DNA from: REEB95 sp035934995
GTDB taxonomy: Bacteria; Pseudomonadota; Alphaproteobacteria; ATCC43930; CGMCC-115725
NCBI GenBank assembly: GCA_035934995.1
Contig: DASYXI010000020.1
Span: forward strand, 62,001 to 126,000
Length of the DNA: 64,000 bases
Direction of reading: 5' to 3'
How positions within the stretch are numbered: the stretch's first letter is position 1; every line of letters begins with the position of its first letter. The position numbers and the translations under genes were made by a program. Of the stretch, positions 8,267 to 16,840 are shown one piece after another. Below the pieces are notes generated by a model. It did no database searches, was not told where the DNA came from, and saw only the letters and a list, made by a program, of their open reading frames with translations.

Positions 8267-9339
8267 GCCGGCGCCGCAGCGCGGCGCGCTCGGTCAATCA
8301 CCTTCTTCATGACGCTCGGCAGCGCCTGGTCTTTGAACCGGGCGGGCGCCACCCAGATGCCGGTACGCGCGGCGGCGCCTTTGGTCATCGCCGCGAAAAT
8401 CACCAGCTCGAGATCGAAATGGGTAAAGCCGTGCGCGACGGTACCCGGAATCCGCCGCCAGCGGGCCTTGAGCGGCGCGGCCTTGGTCGCTTCGCGATCG
8501 TTCCATGGCGTGATGCGCCAATCGGTCGATGGCACTTCCATCATGCCGCCGAGCAAGCCGTTCGCCGGCCGGCGGCGTAACAGCACGGCGCCGGCTTCGT
8601 TGACCGCCCAGAACGCAACACCGTGCCGCCGCGGCTTGGCCGGTTTGGCCACGCGCCGCGGCAATTTCTCGGCGATCCCCTGCGCGGCGGCCCGGCAGCC
8701 GGTCTGCCACGGACAAGCGCCGCAGCGTGGTTGTTTTGGCGTGCAAACCGTGGCGCCGAGATCCATCAAGGCCTGTGCGAAATCGCCGGGCCGGTCGGCG
8801 GGTACCAGGGCCAAAGCCTCGGCGCGTAATCGCGGTTTCGCCGTCGGCAACGGCGTGCGCACGGCGTAAAGGCGCGCCAGCACACGCTCGGCATTGCCAT
8901 CGACCGCCGCCGCCCGGCAACCGAAGGCGATCGCGCCAATCGCCGCCGCGGTATAGGTGCCGATGCCCGGCAGCGTGCGCAAGCCCGCTTCGGTATCGGG
9001 AAAGCCGCCGCGCGCGACCACCGCCCGGGCGCAGGCGTGCAGATTGCGCGCCCGCGCGTAATAGCCGAGACCTTGCCAGGCATGCAGCACGTCATCGAGT
9101 TCGGCGCGCGCCAGGGTCTCGATCGTCGGCCAGCGCGCCAGGAAGTGCGCGTAATAGGGTCCAACCGCCGCGACCGTCGTTTGCTGCAGCATGATTTCGC
9201 TGAGCCAGATGCGGTAGGGATCGATCGCTCCGCCGGGCAGCGCGCGCCACGGCAGCACGCGGCGGTGCTGGTCGTACCAGACCAGCAGCGACGCCGACAG
9301 TTCGGCGACGGGAGGGAACATCGACCGGGCGCGCTTCAT
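8263..9339 (-). CDS. mutY: A/G-specific adenine DNA glycosylase
   Basis: A 358-residue base-excision repair enzyme that removes adenine opposite 8-oxoguanine. It shows the catalytic segment WLSEIMLQQTTV, the helix-hairpin-helix region LPGIGTYTAAAIGAIAFG, and the aspartate segment VDGNAERVLARL. The 4Fe-4S loop is C-X6-C-X2-C-X5-C (CTPKQPRCGACPWQTGC). The C-terminal NUDIX-like domain that reads 8-oxoG follows, including GGMMEVPSTDW. The ATG at 9339 gives a short conserved N-terminus. It is convergent with ccrM, overlapping 4 bases, and divergent from the DciA-like gene with 35 bp between. Confidence 0.96.
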   Translation of the reverse strand: MKRARSMFPPVAELSASLLVWYDQHRRVLPWRALPGGAIDPYRIWLSEIMLQQTTVAAVGPYYAHFLARWPTIETLARAELDDVLHAWQGLGYYARARNLHACARAVVARGGFPDTEAGLRTLPGIGTYTAAAIGAIAFGCRAAAVDGNAERVLARLYAVRTPLPTAKPRLRAEALALVPADRPGDFAQALMDLGATVCTPKQPRCGACPWQTGCRAAAQGIAEKLPRRVAKPAKPRRHGVAFWAVNEAGAVLLRRRPANGLLGGMMEVPSTDWRITPWNDREATKAAPLKARWRRIPGTVAHGFTHFDLELVIFAAMTKGAAARTGIWVAPARFKDQALPSVMKKVIDRARRAAAPA

Positions 9340-9374
9340 GCTTTATCCTGCCACGGGCGTCAGGAGGTTACGAG

Positions 9375-9884
9375 TTGGCCGGCATATCGAACGAGTCCGA
9401 TCGTCGGCGCGGCGCGATGCGGGCGCTGGCGGCGGACGTGCCGCAGGTCGTCAAACCGGCGCTCGGCAAGCGCGGCTTTTCCGAAGGCCAGCTGGTGGCG
9501 CAATGGGCGGCGATTGTCGGCACCGACCTGGCCCGCCGGATGATGCCGGAAAAGCTGACATTTCCGCCGGGCGAGCGCCGCGACGGCACGCTGCGATTGC
9601 GTGTCGCGCCAGGATTTGCGCTCGAAGCGCAGCATCGCGAGCCCCAGGTCCTCGAGCGGCTCAACGCATTCTTCGGTTATCGCGCCTTGGCGCGGCTGGC
9701 CTTGGTACAAGGCCCGCTGCCGACGGAGCCGGCGACAACGCCGCGCCGTCGCCGCGACTTGGCGCCAAGCGAGCGCGCCGCATTGACACAGCGAGTCGCC
9801 GGTATCACCGACACCGAGTTGCGCGACGCGCTGACGCGACTCGGTGAAGCCGTGATCGGAACCGGCGGCGATAAAATCCGCTGA
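9375..9884 (+). CDS. DUF721 (DciA-like) protein
   Basis: A 169-residue DUF721 protein. The family core is visible as GFSEGQLVAQWAAIVGTDLARRMMPEKLTFP, then GTLRLRVAPGFALEAQHREPQVLERLNAFFGYRALARL. Members include DciA, the ancestral loader of the replicative helicase DnaB, but many alphaproteobacterial copies are uncharacterised, so helicase loading is an inference. The start is TTG at 9375, supported by a perfect AGGAGG at 9362-9367 seven bases upstream; no ATG fits the domain as well. The order mutY-DUF721-dsbA-smc is a recurring alphaproteobacterial arrangement. The last ~50 residues are Arg/Thr-rich and less conserved. Confidence 0.85.
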   Translation: MAGISNESDRRRGAMRALAADVPQVVKPALGKRGFSEGQLVAQWAAIVGTDLARRMMPEKLTFPPGERRDGTLRLRVAPGFALEAQHREPQVLERLNAFFGYRALARLALVQGPLPTEPATTPRRRRDLAPSERAALTQRVAGITDTELRDALTRLGEAVIGTGGDKIR

Positions 9885-9917
9885 ACGGATTTTTCCGACT
9901 CGCAGGCGGCGCTTTGC

Positions 9918-9946
9918 TTGAACTGCCGGCGCGCAAGCCCTAGCAT
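9918..9946 (+). promoter_or_regulatory. Candidate promoter for the dsbA-like/smc genes
   Basis: TTGAAC (9918-9923) and TAGCAT (9941-9946) are separated by 17 bp in the 91-bp gap before the DsbA-like gene; the -10 matches consensus at 4 of 6 positions. A start near 9953 would leave a ~23-base leader carrying GGAG at 9966-9969, six bases before the ATG. The pattern is sound but untested. Confidence 0.45.
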
Positions 9947-9975
9947 CGGGCCGTTTTTAGGGTGTGGAGTTGCTC

Positions 9976-10698
9976 ATGCGCTTCTATCGGCTAATCGGTG
10001 CCGCCGCGATTGCGATGGCCTTACTGCAAGCCACCGCATTACCGACGCGCGCTGCCGATGCGCCGACGTTGCAGGCCAACGATCACGTCCTGGGCAACAA
10101 GAACGCGCCGATCACGATCTTTGAATACGCGTCGCTCACCTGTCCGCATTGCGCCGCGTTCGCGAGCGATACGCTGCCCAAGCTTCAGAAAAACTGGATC
10201 GACACCGGCAAAGCCAAGCTGGTCTATCGCGATTTCCCGCTCGATCAATCGGCCGTCGTGGCCGCCACCGTCGCGCAATGCTTCCCGCCCGAGCGTTATT
10301 TCCCGTTCATCGAGACGCTGTTTCAGACGCAGCGCGAATGGGCGCAGAGGAGCGAGGACGCGACCAAGAAGGCATTGGCGCCCATCGCCAGGCTCGGCGG
10401 CATGAGCCAAGCGCAATTCGACGCTTGTGCCAACAATCAGAAACTCTCCGACGCGGTGCTGAATTCGCGCCTCGTCGCCCAGAACCAATACGGCATCGAT
10501 TCAACGCCGACCTTCTTCGTCAACGGCACGAAGGTGGTTGGTGACATGCCTTACGACGAGTTCGTCAAATATCTCGAAGCCAAGTCCGGCGCCGCGGCGC
10601 CGAGCCGAAACGGCCCGGCAACGGCGGCAAACGACCGCCACGATAGCGTGATCGCAACGGTCCGGAACTGGCTCAACGCGCTCATGTCGCGTACTTAG
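9976..10698 (+). CDS. DsbA-family periplasmic thiol-disulfide oxidoreductase
   Basis: A 240-residue exported protein of the thioredoxin/DsbA fold. A signal peptide covers about residues 1-30 (RFYRLIGAAAIAMALLQ, then cleavage after TRAAD). The active site is C56-P-H-C59 in ASLTCPHCAAF, and the cis-Pro segment is GIDSTPTFFVNG. It is expected to oxidise or isomerise disulfides of secreted proteins; the exact redox partner cannot be read. The frame opens at GTG 9964, but ATG 9976 has GGAG at an ideal distance and a cleaner signal peptide. It lies 14 bp before smc and is probably co-transcribed with it. Confidence 0.92.
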   Translation: MRFYRLIGAAAIAMALLQATALPTRAADAPTLQANDHVLGNKNAPITIFEYASLTCPHCAAFASDTLPKLQKNWIDTGKAKLVYRDFPLDQSAVVAATVAQCFPPERYFPFIETLFQTQREWAQRSEDATKKALAPIARLGGMSQAQFDACANNQKLSDAVLNSRLVAQNQYGIDSTPTFFVNGTKVVGDMPYDEFVKYLEAKSGAAAPSRNGPATAANDRHDSVIATVRNWLNALMSRT

Positions 10699-10712
10699 CC
10701 CGCAGCCCGATC

Positions 10713-13700
10713 GTGCATTTCGCCAAACTCCGGCTTTCCGGCTTCAAATCCTTCGTCGAACCGACCGAGCTCGTGATCGAACCCGGCATGACCGGGATCG
10801 TCGGACCCAACGGCTGCGGCAAGTCGAACATCCTGGACGCCATGCGCTGGGTGATGGGCGAGACGTCGGCCAAGCGTCTGCGCGGCAGCGAGATGGACGA
10901 CGTGATCTTCTCGGGTACGAGCGCGCGGCCGGCCCGCAACGTCGCCGAGGTGATGTTGCATCTCGATAACGCCGCGCACGACGCACCGCAGCCTTACGAC
11001 GCCCACAACGAGATCCAGATCCATCGCCGCATCGAACGCGGCATCGGCTCGGATTACCGCATCAACGGCCGCGACGTTCGCGCCCGCGACGTGCAGCTGC
11101 TGTTTGCCGACGTCGCCACCGGCGCCAATTCGAGCGCCATCCTGAGTCAGGGGCGCATCGGCGCCATCATCAGCGCCAAGCCGGCCGATCGACGGATGTT
11201 GCTCGAGGAGGCCGCGGGCATCGCCGGCCTGCATTCGCGGCGGCACGAAGCCGAGTTGCGTCTCAAGGCCGCCGAAACCAATCTGGCGCGGCTCGACGAC
11301 GTGCTGCGCACCCTCGAGACCCAGCTTGAAAGCCTGAAGAAACAGGCACGCCAGGCGCAACGTTATCGCCGGCTGTCGGATTGGATCCGCCGCGCCGAAG
11401 CGACCGTGCTCCATCTGCGCTATGCCGCCGCCACCGGCGAATTGACAGCGGCGGAAGAACGGTTGCGCGCCGCCGAACGGGTTGTCGCTGAACGCATGAC
11501 CGCCGCCGCCGCGGCCAATCGGTTACGCGAAGCGGCGTCGGCCGAGTTGCCGGCGTTGCGGCAAAACGAGGCGGTGGCCTCGGCCGAACTCCAGCGGCTG
11601 ACCCTGGCGCGTCAGGCGCTGGACGACGAGGAGCGCCGCATCATGGCGGCGCGGCAATCGGCCGAAGCGCGGCTTGAGCAGCTCGCCGCCGATCTGAAGC
11701 GCGAGGACGAACTGGCCGCCGACGCGCGCGCCGCACTGGCGCGTCTGGGCGAGGAGCGCCAGTCGCTGATCGCCGCCCAACAGGACGAACGACAAGTGCA
11801 AACGAAGGCGGCCGAGGAATTAGCCCGCGTTGCCGAGGCCGTCGCCGCGCTCGATGCCCGGCTGACCGCGCTGACCGAGCGCGTCGCCGCCGAAGAAGCG
11901 CGCCGCGCCGCGCTGGCGACGCGCATCAGCGAGGCCGGCGAGCGTCAAGTCCGCCTCAAGGATCGCGCCGACGAGATCGCGCGCCAACGCGCCGCGCTCG
12001 AGGCCGAAGCCGGCGCCAGCGGCGTCGGCGCCGAAACCTTGGCGGCGCTCAAAGCGGCGGAAATTGCCGCCGAGGAAAGCCGCGCGGCGCTAACAGTCGC
12101 TGAAAAGGCCCTGACTGAAGCGCAGGCCGCCGAGACCGAAGCACGCGATCCGCTGGCGGCCGCCGAGATGAGCCGCGCCAAGCTGACAGCCGAGAGCGAG
12201 GCGCTGCAACAGCTCCTGACCAAACCCGATCAGGACAAATGGCCGCCGGTACTCGACGCGATCCAGGTGGCGCATGGTTTCGAGGCGGCGCTTGGCGCCG
12301 CGATCGGCGACGATCTGACGGCACCAACCGACGCTACGGCGCCGGCGCATTGGTTCGGTCTGCCCGACTATGCCGATGCGCCGTCACTGCCGGTCGGCGT
12401 GACGCGCTTGTCGGACCACGTCACCGCACCGGCGTCCTTGTCGCGCCGCCTCACCCAGATCGGCATTGTCGACACCGTCGCCGATGGCGAGCGGTTGCAA
12501 ACGGAATTGCGCCCGGGCCAACGGCTCGTCAGCCGCGACGGCAGCCTGTGGCGCTGGGACGGGTTCCGCCGTCTTCCCGGTGCGCCGGCGGCCGCGACGC
12601 AACGGCTCGAGCAGCGCCATCGCCTGACGGAACTCGCGCACGAGCTACGGTCGGCCGAAGCCGAGGTGACGCGGCGGCGCGGCGCACTCGAGACCGCGCA
12701 GCGCCACAATCGCGAACGGGCCGAAGCAGACCGCCAAGCGCGGCAACGCGCGCGCGAAGCGCTCGACGCCCTTGCCGATATCCGCAATCACGAAGCCGAA
12801 TTGGCGCGCGCCGCCGCCGCGATCGTCTCACGCCGCGCCGCGCTGGAGGAAGCTGCGCAGCGGTTGACGCTCGATCGCAGCGAAGCCGAAGCGGAGACCG
12901 AAGCGGCGCGTAGCGCGCTCGCCGCCTTGCCCGACCCGGCCGTTGGCCGCGACGAAATTCAGGCGACGCGATCCACGCTTGCCGAACGCCGTGCTTTGCA
13001 GCAGGCGCATCAGGGCGAACACGACCGGCTGGTGCGCGAAGTGGCGGCGCGCAGCGAACGGCTGGCTGCGATCGGCGTCGAGGTGAAATCGTGGGAGCAA
13101 CGCGCCGACGCGGCCGCCCGCCAGCGGCAAACACTCGAAAGCCGACGCGGCGAGCTTCACGCCGAGATCGAAACGCTGGCGCAACGGCCGCAGGAAATCG
13201 CGGCCGAGCGCGACAAGCTGGCCGAAACCATCGCCGCCTCGACCACGCGCCGCAACCAAGCTGCCGATGCGCTGGCGGCGGGCGAAGGCAAGCTGACCGA
13301 AGCGGACAAGGCGGCGCGCGCCGCCGAGGCATCCGCCGGCGAAGCGCGCGAGGAGCGCGTGCGCGCCGAAGGCGTGCGCGATCAGGCGGTGCTGGCGCGC
13401 ACGACCATCGCCGACGCCATCGCCGAAAAACTGCAAGCGAAGCCCGACGGTGTTTTGGCGGCCGCCGGCATCGAACCCGATGAGGAATTGCCCGACATCG
13501 GCGCCGCCACCACGCGCCTCGACCGCCTGCTGCGCGAGCGCGAGAACATGGGGCCGGTGAATCTGGTCGCCGAGGCGGAATCGCGCGAGATCGAGGAACG
13601 TCTGAACGGACTCAACCGTGAGCGCGAGGATCTGGTCGGCGCCATCGCCAAGCTGCGCCAAGGCATCACCGCGCTCAACCGCGAAGGCCGCGAGCGCCTG

Positions 13701-14180
13701 CTCGCCGCCTTCACGCAGGTGAACGATCATTTCGGCAAGCTGTTCGCGCGGCTCTTCGGCGGCGGCAACGCGCATCTACGGCTCGACCCGGGCGAGGACG
13801 ACGATCCGCTCCAAGCCGGCCTCGAGATCATGGCGAGCCCGCCGGGCAAGAAATTGCAGAACCTGACACTGCTGTCGGGCGGCGAGCAGGCGCTCACCGC
13901 ACTGGCGCTTCTCTTTGCCGTCTTCCTAACCAACCCGGCGCCGATCTGCGTGCTGGACGAGGTGGACGCGCCACTCGACGACGCGAACGTCGATCGGTTT
14001 TGCCGCCTGGTCGCCGAAATTGCGGAAAGCGCCGAGACCCGGTTCTTGATCATCACCCACCATCGCCTGACCATGGCGCGCGTCGATCGGCTTTACGGCG
14101 TGACCATGGGCGAAAAGGGCGTTTCGCAGCTGGTTTCGGTCGATCTGCAAGGCGTCGAGCAGCTTCGTCGCACCGCCTGA
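10713..14180 (+). CDS. smc: Chromosome segregation ATPase SMC
   Basis: A 1155-residue SMC protein that dimerises and, with ScpA/ScpB, compacts and separates sister chromosomes. The head N-half opens with HFAKLRLSGFKSFVEPTEL and Walker A GPNGCGKSN. Long Ala/Glu/Arg-rich coiled coils run from about residue 170 to 500 and 660 to 960, flanking a globular hinge (~500-650). The C-half head has the signature LLSGGEQALTALALLFA, then Walker B CVLDEVDAPLDDANV. The start is GTG at 10713, 14 bp after the dsbA-like stop. The full family length is present with no break. ScpA/ScpB are not in the window. Confidence 0.97.
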   Translation: MHFAKLRLSGFKSFVEPTELVIEPGMTGIVGPNGCGKSNILDAMRWVMGETSAKRLRGSEMDDVIFSGTSARPARNVAEVMLHLDNAAHDAPQPYDAHNEIQIHRRIERGIGSDYRINGRDVRARDVQLLFADVATGANSSAILSQGRIGAIISAKPADRRMLLEEAAGIAGLHSRRHEAELRLKAAETNLARLDDVLRTLETQLESLKKQARQAQRYRRLSDWIRRAEATVLHLRYAAATGELTAAEERLRAAERVVAERMTAAAAANRLREAASAELPALRQNEAVASAELQRLTLARQALDDEERRIMAARQSAEARLEQLAADLKREDELAADARAALARLGEERQSLIAAQQDERQVQTKAAEELARVAEAVAALDARLTALTERVAAEEARRAALATRISEAGERQVRLKDRADEIARQRAALEAEAGASGVGAETLAALKAAEIAAEESRAALTVAEKALTEAQAAETEARDPLAAAEMSRAKLTAESEALQQLLTKPDQDKWPPVLDAIQVAHGFEAALGAAIGDDLTAPTDATAPAHWFGLPDYADAPSLPVGVTRLSDHVTAPASLSRRLTQIGIVDTVADGERLQTELRPGQRLVSRDGSLWRWDGFRRLPGAPAAATQRLEQRHRLTELAHELRSAEAEVTRRRGALETAQRHNRERAEADRQARQRAREALDALADIRNHEAELARAAAAIVSRRAALEEAAQRLTLDRSEAEAETEAARSALAALPDPAVGRDEIQATRSTLAERRALQQAHQGEHDRLVREVAARSERLAAIGVEVKSWEQRADAAARQRQTLESRRGELHAEIETLAQRPQEIAAERDKLAETIAASTTRRNQAADALAAGEGKLTEADKAARAAEASAGEAREERVRAEGVRDQAVLARTTIADAIAEKLQAKPDGVLAAAGIEPDEELPDIGAATTRLDRLLRERENMGPVNLVAEAESREIEERLNGLNREREDLVGAIAKLRQGITALNREGRERLLAAFTQVNDHFGKLFARLFGGGNAHLRLDPGEDDDPLQAGLEIMASPPGKKLQNLTLLSGGEQALTALALLFAVFLTNPAPICVLDEVDAPLDDANVDRFCRLVAEIAESAETRFLIITHHRLTMARVDRLYGVTMGEKGVSQLVSVDLQGVEQLRRTA

Positions 14181-14198
14181 TTCGGTGCCTTCCCGCGC

Positions 14199-14227
14199 TT
14201 GACTCGCCCGGTCGCGCCTTTTAGAAG
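14199..14227 (+). promoter_or_regulatory. Candidate promoter of the F0 ATP synthase operon
   Basis: TTGACT (14199-14204) is followed after 17 bp by TAGAAG (14222-14227; four of six consensus matches). This is the only good pair in the 133-bp gap between smc and atpI. The -35 overlaps a GANTC site (GACTC, 14201-14205). A GC stem (14231-14236 with 14242-14247) lies just downstream in the predicted leader. Confidence 0.42.
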
Positions 14228-14313
14228 TTGCGCGCCTTTCGGGCGCGGGGGGAGCTGCCGCGTGCCCGTGCCGCAGGGAAATCCCTCAAACATTCCCAGT
14301 GGTTGGGTCAATC

Positions 14314-14622
14314 ATGGGTCAGGATCCGGACAAAGAGCATGGCGACCGCGGGTCGTTCGATCAACGCCTCGAAGCCGCCCGGCGTGATGCCGGATTGGAC
14401 GATGACAAGGCCGCTTCGCGCGCAACGGATGGCAACGCGTTCAGCTTCGCGATGCAGCTGGGCGCCGAAATGGTTGCGGCGCTCGCCGTCGCCGTTGCGA
14501 TCGGCTACGGGTTGGACAAACTGTTCCACACTTCGCCGTGGTTCATGGTCGGTTTCGTCCCGATCGGTGCAGCGGCCGGTGTCCTCAACCTGATCCGGGC
14601 GACGGGAAAGACGAAGGACTGA
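14314..14622 (+). CDS. atpI: ATP synthase protein I (AtpI)
   Basis: A 102-residue membrane protein with two hydrophobic spans (about residues 47-68 and 75-94) separated by a short loop LFHTSPW. AtpI assists assembly of the c-ring and Mg2+ handling in F-type ATP synthases. The hydrophilic N-terminus (QDPDKEHGDRGSFDQRL) and span pattern GAEMVAALAVAVAIGYGLDKLF fit the alphaproteobacterial AtpI group. The ATG at 14314 is preferred to the upstream in-frame GTG at 14299. It is the first gene of the atpI-B-E-F'-F operon, 13 bp before atpB. Confidence 0.88.
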   Translation: MGQDPDKEHGDRGSFDQRLEAARRDAGLDDDKAASRATDGNAFSFAMQLGAEMVAALAVAVAIGYGLDKLFHTSPWFMVGFVPIGAAAGVLNLIRATGKTKD

Positions 14623-14635
14623 AGCGAGACACGAT

Positions 14636-15391
14636 ATGGCGCAGGAACAAGCGATCGACGCGCTCGGCCAATTCAAGCTGACGACCGGACTCGGCGGGCT
14701 GGGCCGCGTGTCCGAATTCACCAATTCGAACGAAATGATGCTGCTCGCCGCGGTCATCGTGGTGGCGCTCTTCGTTGTCGCGCTTCGGCATCGCGCGCTC
14801 GTGCCCGGCCGCTTACAGGGCCTTGCCGAGTTGACCTACGAGTTTGTCCACCAGATGGTGCTCGACACGATCGGGCCGGAAGGCGTGCGCTTCTTTCCCT
14901 TCGTGTTCACGCTTTTCGCCTTCATCCTGCTCGGCAACGTGCTCGGCCTGTTTCCGTATTTCTTCGCCTTCACGAGCCACATCGCGATCACCGGCGCGCT
15001 CGCCGTCTTCGTCTTCCTGCTCTCGACCGCCGTCGGCTTCTGGTATCACGGCATCGGTTTCCTGAAGTTCTTCTCGCCGCCCGGCGTTCCCGTTTGGCTT
15101 CTGCCGCTGCTGATCCCGATCGAGATCGTGTCGTACGCCTCCCGGCCGATCTCCCTTTCGGTCCGACTTTTCGCCAACATGACCGCCGGCCACGTGATGT
15201 GGGAGGTGTTCGCCGGCTTCATGCTGCTTTTGGTCGCAAGCATGGGTGCGGTCGGCGTCGTGGCTTCGATCATCCCGCTCGGCCTGAACGTCGCGCTGGC
15301 GGCCCTCGAATTCCTGGTCGCCGTGCTGCAGGCCTATGTCTTCGCCGTGCTCACCTGTCTTTATCTGCACGACGCCATCCATATGCACTGA
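14636..15391 (+). CDS. atpB: F0 ATP synthase subunit a
   Basis: A 251-residue membrane subunit forming the proton half-channels against the c-ring. Five to six hydrophobic spans are seen. The key arginine lies in SLSVRLFANMTAGHVMWEVF, followed by the late conserved helix ALEFLVAVLQAYVFAVLTCLYL. The N-terminal segment and ALYHELVHQM-like helix (TYEFVHQMVLDTIG) also match. Length is normal. The start is ATG 14636. It lies between atpI and atpE with short gaps of 13 and 70 bp. Confidence 0.97.
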   Translation: MAQEQAIDALGQFKLTTGLGGLGRVSEFTNSNEMMLLAAVIVVALFVVALRHRALVPGRLQGLAELTYEFVHQMVLDTIGPEGVRFFPFVFTLFAFILLGNVLGLFPYFFAFTSHIAITGALAVFVFLLSTAVGFWYHGIGFLKFFSPPGVPVWLLPLLIPIEIVSYASRPISLSVRLFANMTAGHVMWEVFAGFMLLLVASMGAVGVVASIIPLGLNVALAALEFLVAVLQAYVFAVLTCLYLHDAIHMH

Positions 15392-15461
15392 CCATCAGTC
15401 GAGCGTTGCGCCGCCAAATCACTTCGTCCATAAGTTCGCCAGATTGGAAAGGATCTCTGAC

Positions 15462-15695
15462 ATGGATATCGACTCTGCCCTCCTTGCCCGCGACCTCGGT
15501 GCCGGCCTTGCCACGATCGGCGTCGCCGGCGCCGGCGTCGGCATCGGTAATCTCTTCGGCTCCTTCGTGAGCGCCGTCGGCCGCAATCCGGCGGTCCGCG
15601 ATCGCGTGTTCCGCGACGTGCTGCTGGGGTTCGCGCTGACCGAAGCCGTCGCGCTGTACGCCCTGGTGATCGCGCTGATCATCCTGTTTGCCTGA
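15462..15695 (+). CDS. atpE: F0 ATP synthase subunit c
   Basis: A 77-residue two-helix hairpin that builds the rotor ring. Helix 1 has the Gly-rich packing pattern GAGLATIGVAGAGVGIGNLFG, the polar loop is VGRNPAVRDR, and helix 2 carries the proton-binding Glu in ALTEAVALYALV. The start is ATG 15462, with a strong GGAAAGGAT purine tract just upstream that fits the high translation rate needed for the multi-copy ring. The open frame extends upstream to 15336 but only by overlap with atpB. Confidence 0.97.
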   Translation: MDIDSALLARDLGAGLATIGVAGAGVGIGNLFGSFVSAVGRNPAVRDRVFRDVLLGFALTEAVALYALVIALIILFA

Positions 15696-15728
15696 TTGCC
15701 GTCGTTGCCGATCATCTGGCGTACGACC

Positions 15729-16304
15729 ATGCGCTTCGCACGATCCGCCACGGTAACCGGGCTCGCGGTCGCGTTGTCGGCCGCGTTTTCGGGCGCTGCC
15801 ATGGCCGAAAGCGCCATGCCCCAGATGGATTTTGCCAATCCGCTCACCCTCGCGCAGGTGATCTGGATGGCGGCGATCATGCTCGTGCTGTACGTCTTGA
15901 TGGCGCGATGGGCGCTGCCGCAGCTCGGCGGCGTGATCGAGAACCGCAAACGACGCATCGACGACGACCTCAAGGCCGCGACGCAGGCCCGGACCGAAGC
16001 GACCCGGATCGTCGCGGAGGTGGAACAAGCCATCCGCAACGCCCACAGCGAGGGCCAGGCCGCTATCGCCAACGCGATGGCCGGAGCAAAGGATAAGGTG
16101 CGGATCGAGGAGGAAGCGCTGAAAGCCCGCCTTGATGCCGAACTGAATCGTGCCAAGGGGGAGATCGAGCAAACGCGCCTCGCGGCCCTGGCCGTCCTTC
16201 GTCCGGTGGCGGAGGACGTGACGCGCGCGCTGGTCGAGCGGCTGACCAGCCGTCCCGCGGAGCGGGCGGTCATCGGCCAGGCCCTGGACGCGGCTCAGCG
16301 GTAA
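15729..16304 (+). CDS. F0 ATP synthase subunit b' (peripheral stalk)
   Basis: A 191-residue b-type subunit with one N-terminal span (QVIWMAAIMLVLYVLMARWALP, about residues 48-70) and a long charged helix. A 30-residue, signal-like Ala-rich stretch precedes the span. The motif LPQLGGVIENRKRRIDDDLKAA is the usual b/b' membrane-exit signature. Alphaproteobacteria carry two diverged b genes, and this upstream one corresponds to b' (often named atpG or atpF'). The frame opens with TTG at 15696 right at the atpE stop, but ATG 15729 is preferred. Confidence 0.9.
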   Translation: MRFARSATVTGLAVALSAAFSGAAMAESAMPQMDFANPLTLAQVIWMAAIMLVLYVLMARWALPQLGGVIENRKRRIDDDLKAATQARTEATRIVAEVEQAIRNAHSEGQAAIANAMAGAKDKVRIEEEALKARLDAELNRAKGEIEQTRLAALAVLRPVAEDVTRALVERLTSRPAERAVIGQALDAAQR

Positions 16305-16314
16305 GGCGCCGACC

Positions 16315-16839
16315 ATGGAATACGCGGCGCTACAAGGAATCATCTGGGCCAAAGGGACCTTCTGGGTCGCCGTCGCCGTCCTCATCTTCCTGGCGCTCGC
16401 GGGACGAAAGGTCGTCGCAGCCATCGTCACGGTCCTCGACGACCGCAGCACGGACATTCGCCGCCAACTCGATGAAGCCGCCCGCCTGCGCGCCGAGGCG
16501 GAAGGCATGCTGAAAGACTCCGAGGCGCGCAAGAATCAGGCTTTGGCTCAGGCGCGCGACATGCTTGCCGCCGCGTCGCGCGATGCCGAACGGCTCGCCA
16601 CAAAAATGATCGCCGACGCGCATGCAGTCGCAAAGCGGCGCGAGCAGATGGTCGAGGAACAGATCGTTGCGGCGCGTCACGCCGCGGTCGAGGAGATTCA
16701 GCAGCAAGCCGCCGCGCTGGCGTGTCGGGCAACCGAAATCGTCCTTCGCCAGACGATCAACACGGAGCAGGGCAACCAGCTCATCGATTCTTCGATTGCC
16801 GGCATTACCGAAGCGTTCCAACGTCGCGCCGAATATTAA
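16315..16839 (+). CDS. atpF: F0 ATP synthase subunit b
   Basis: A 174-residue peripheral-stalk subunit. A single N-terminal span (about residues 8-27: IIWAKGTFWVAVAVLIFLALA) is followed by a long amphipathic helix rich in Ala, Glu and Arg with the sequence VLDDRSTDIRRQLDEAARLRAEAEGML, as in b subunits. It pairs with the preceding b' gene, 10 bp upstream. The operon ends here: the alanine dehydrogenase gene on the other strand stops 1 bp after this stop codon. The F1 genes are not in the window, as usual for alphaproteobacteria where F0 and F1 are split. Confidence 0.95.
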   Translation: MEYAALQGIIWAKGTFWVAVAVLIFLALAGRKVVAAIVTVLDDRSTDIRRQLDEAARLRAEAEGMLKDSEARKNQALAQARDMLAAASRDAERLATKMIADAHAVAKRREQMVEEQIVAARHAAVEEIQQQAAALACRATEIVLRQTINTEQGNQLIDSSIAGITEAFQRRAEY

Positions 16840-16840
16840 A

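Noticed and set aside
14231..14247. Stem CGCGCC/GGCGCG after smc as a terminator
   Set aside because: No T tract follows (GGGGGAG instead); it more likely lies in the atp leader.
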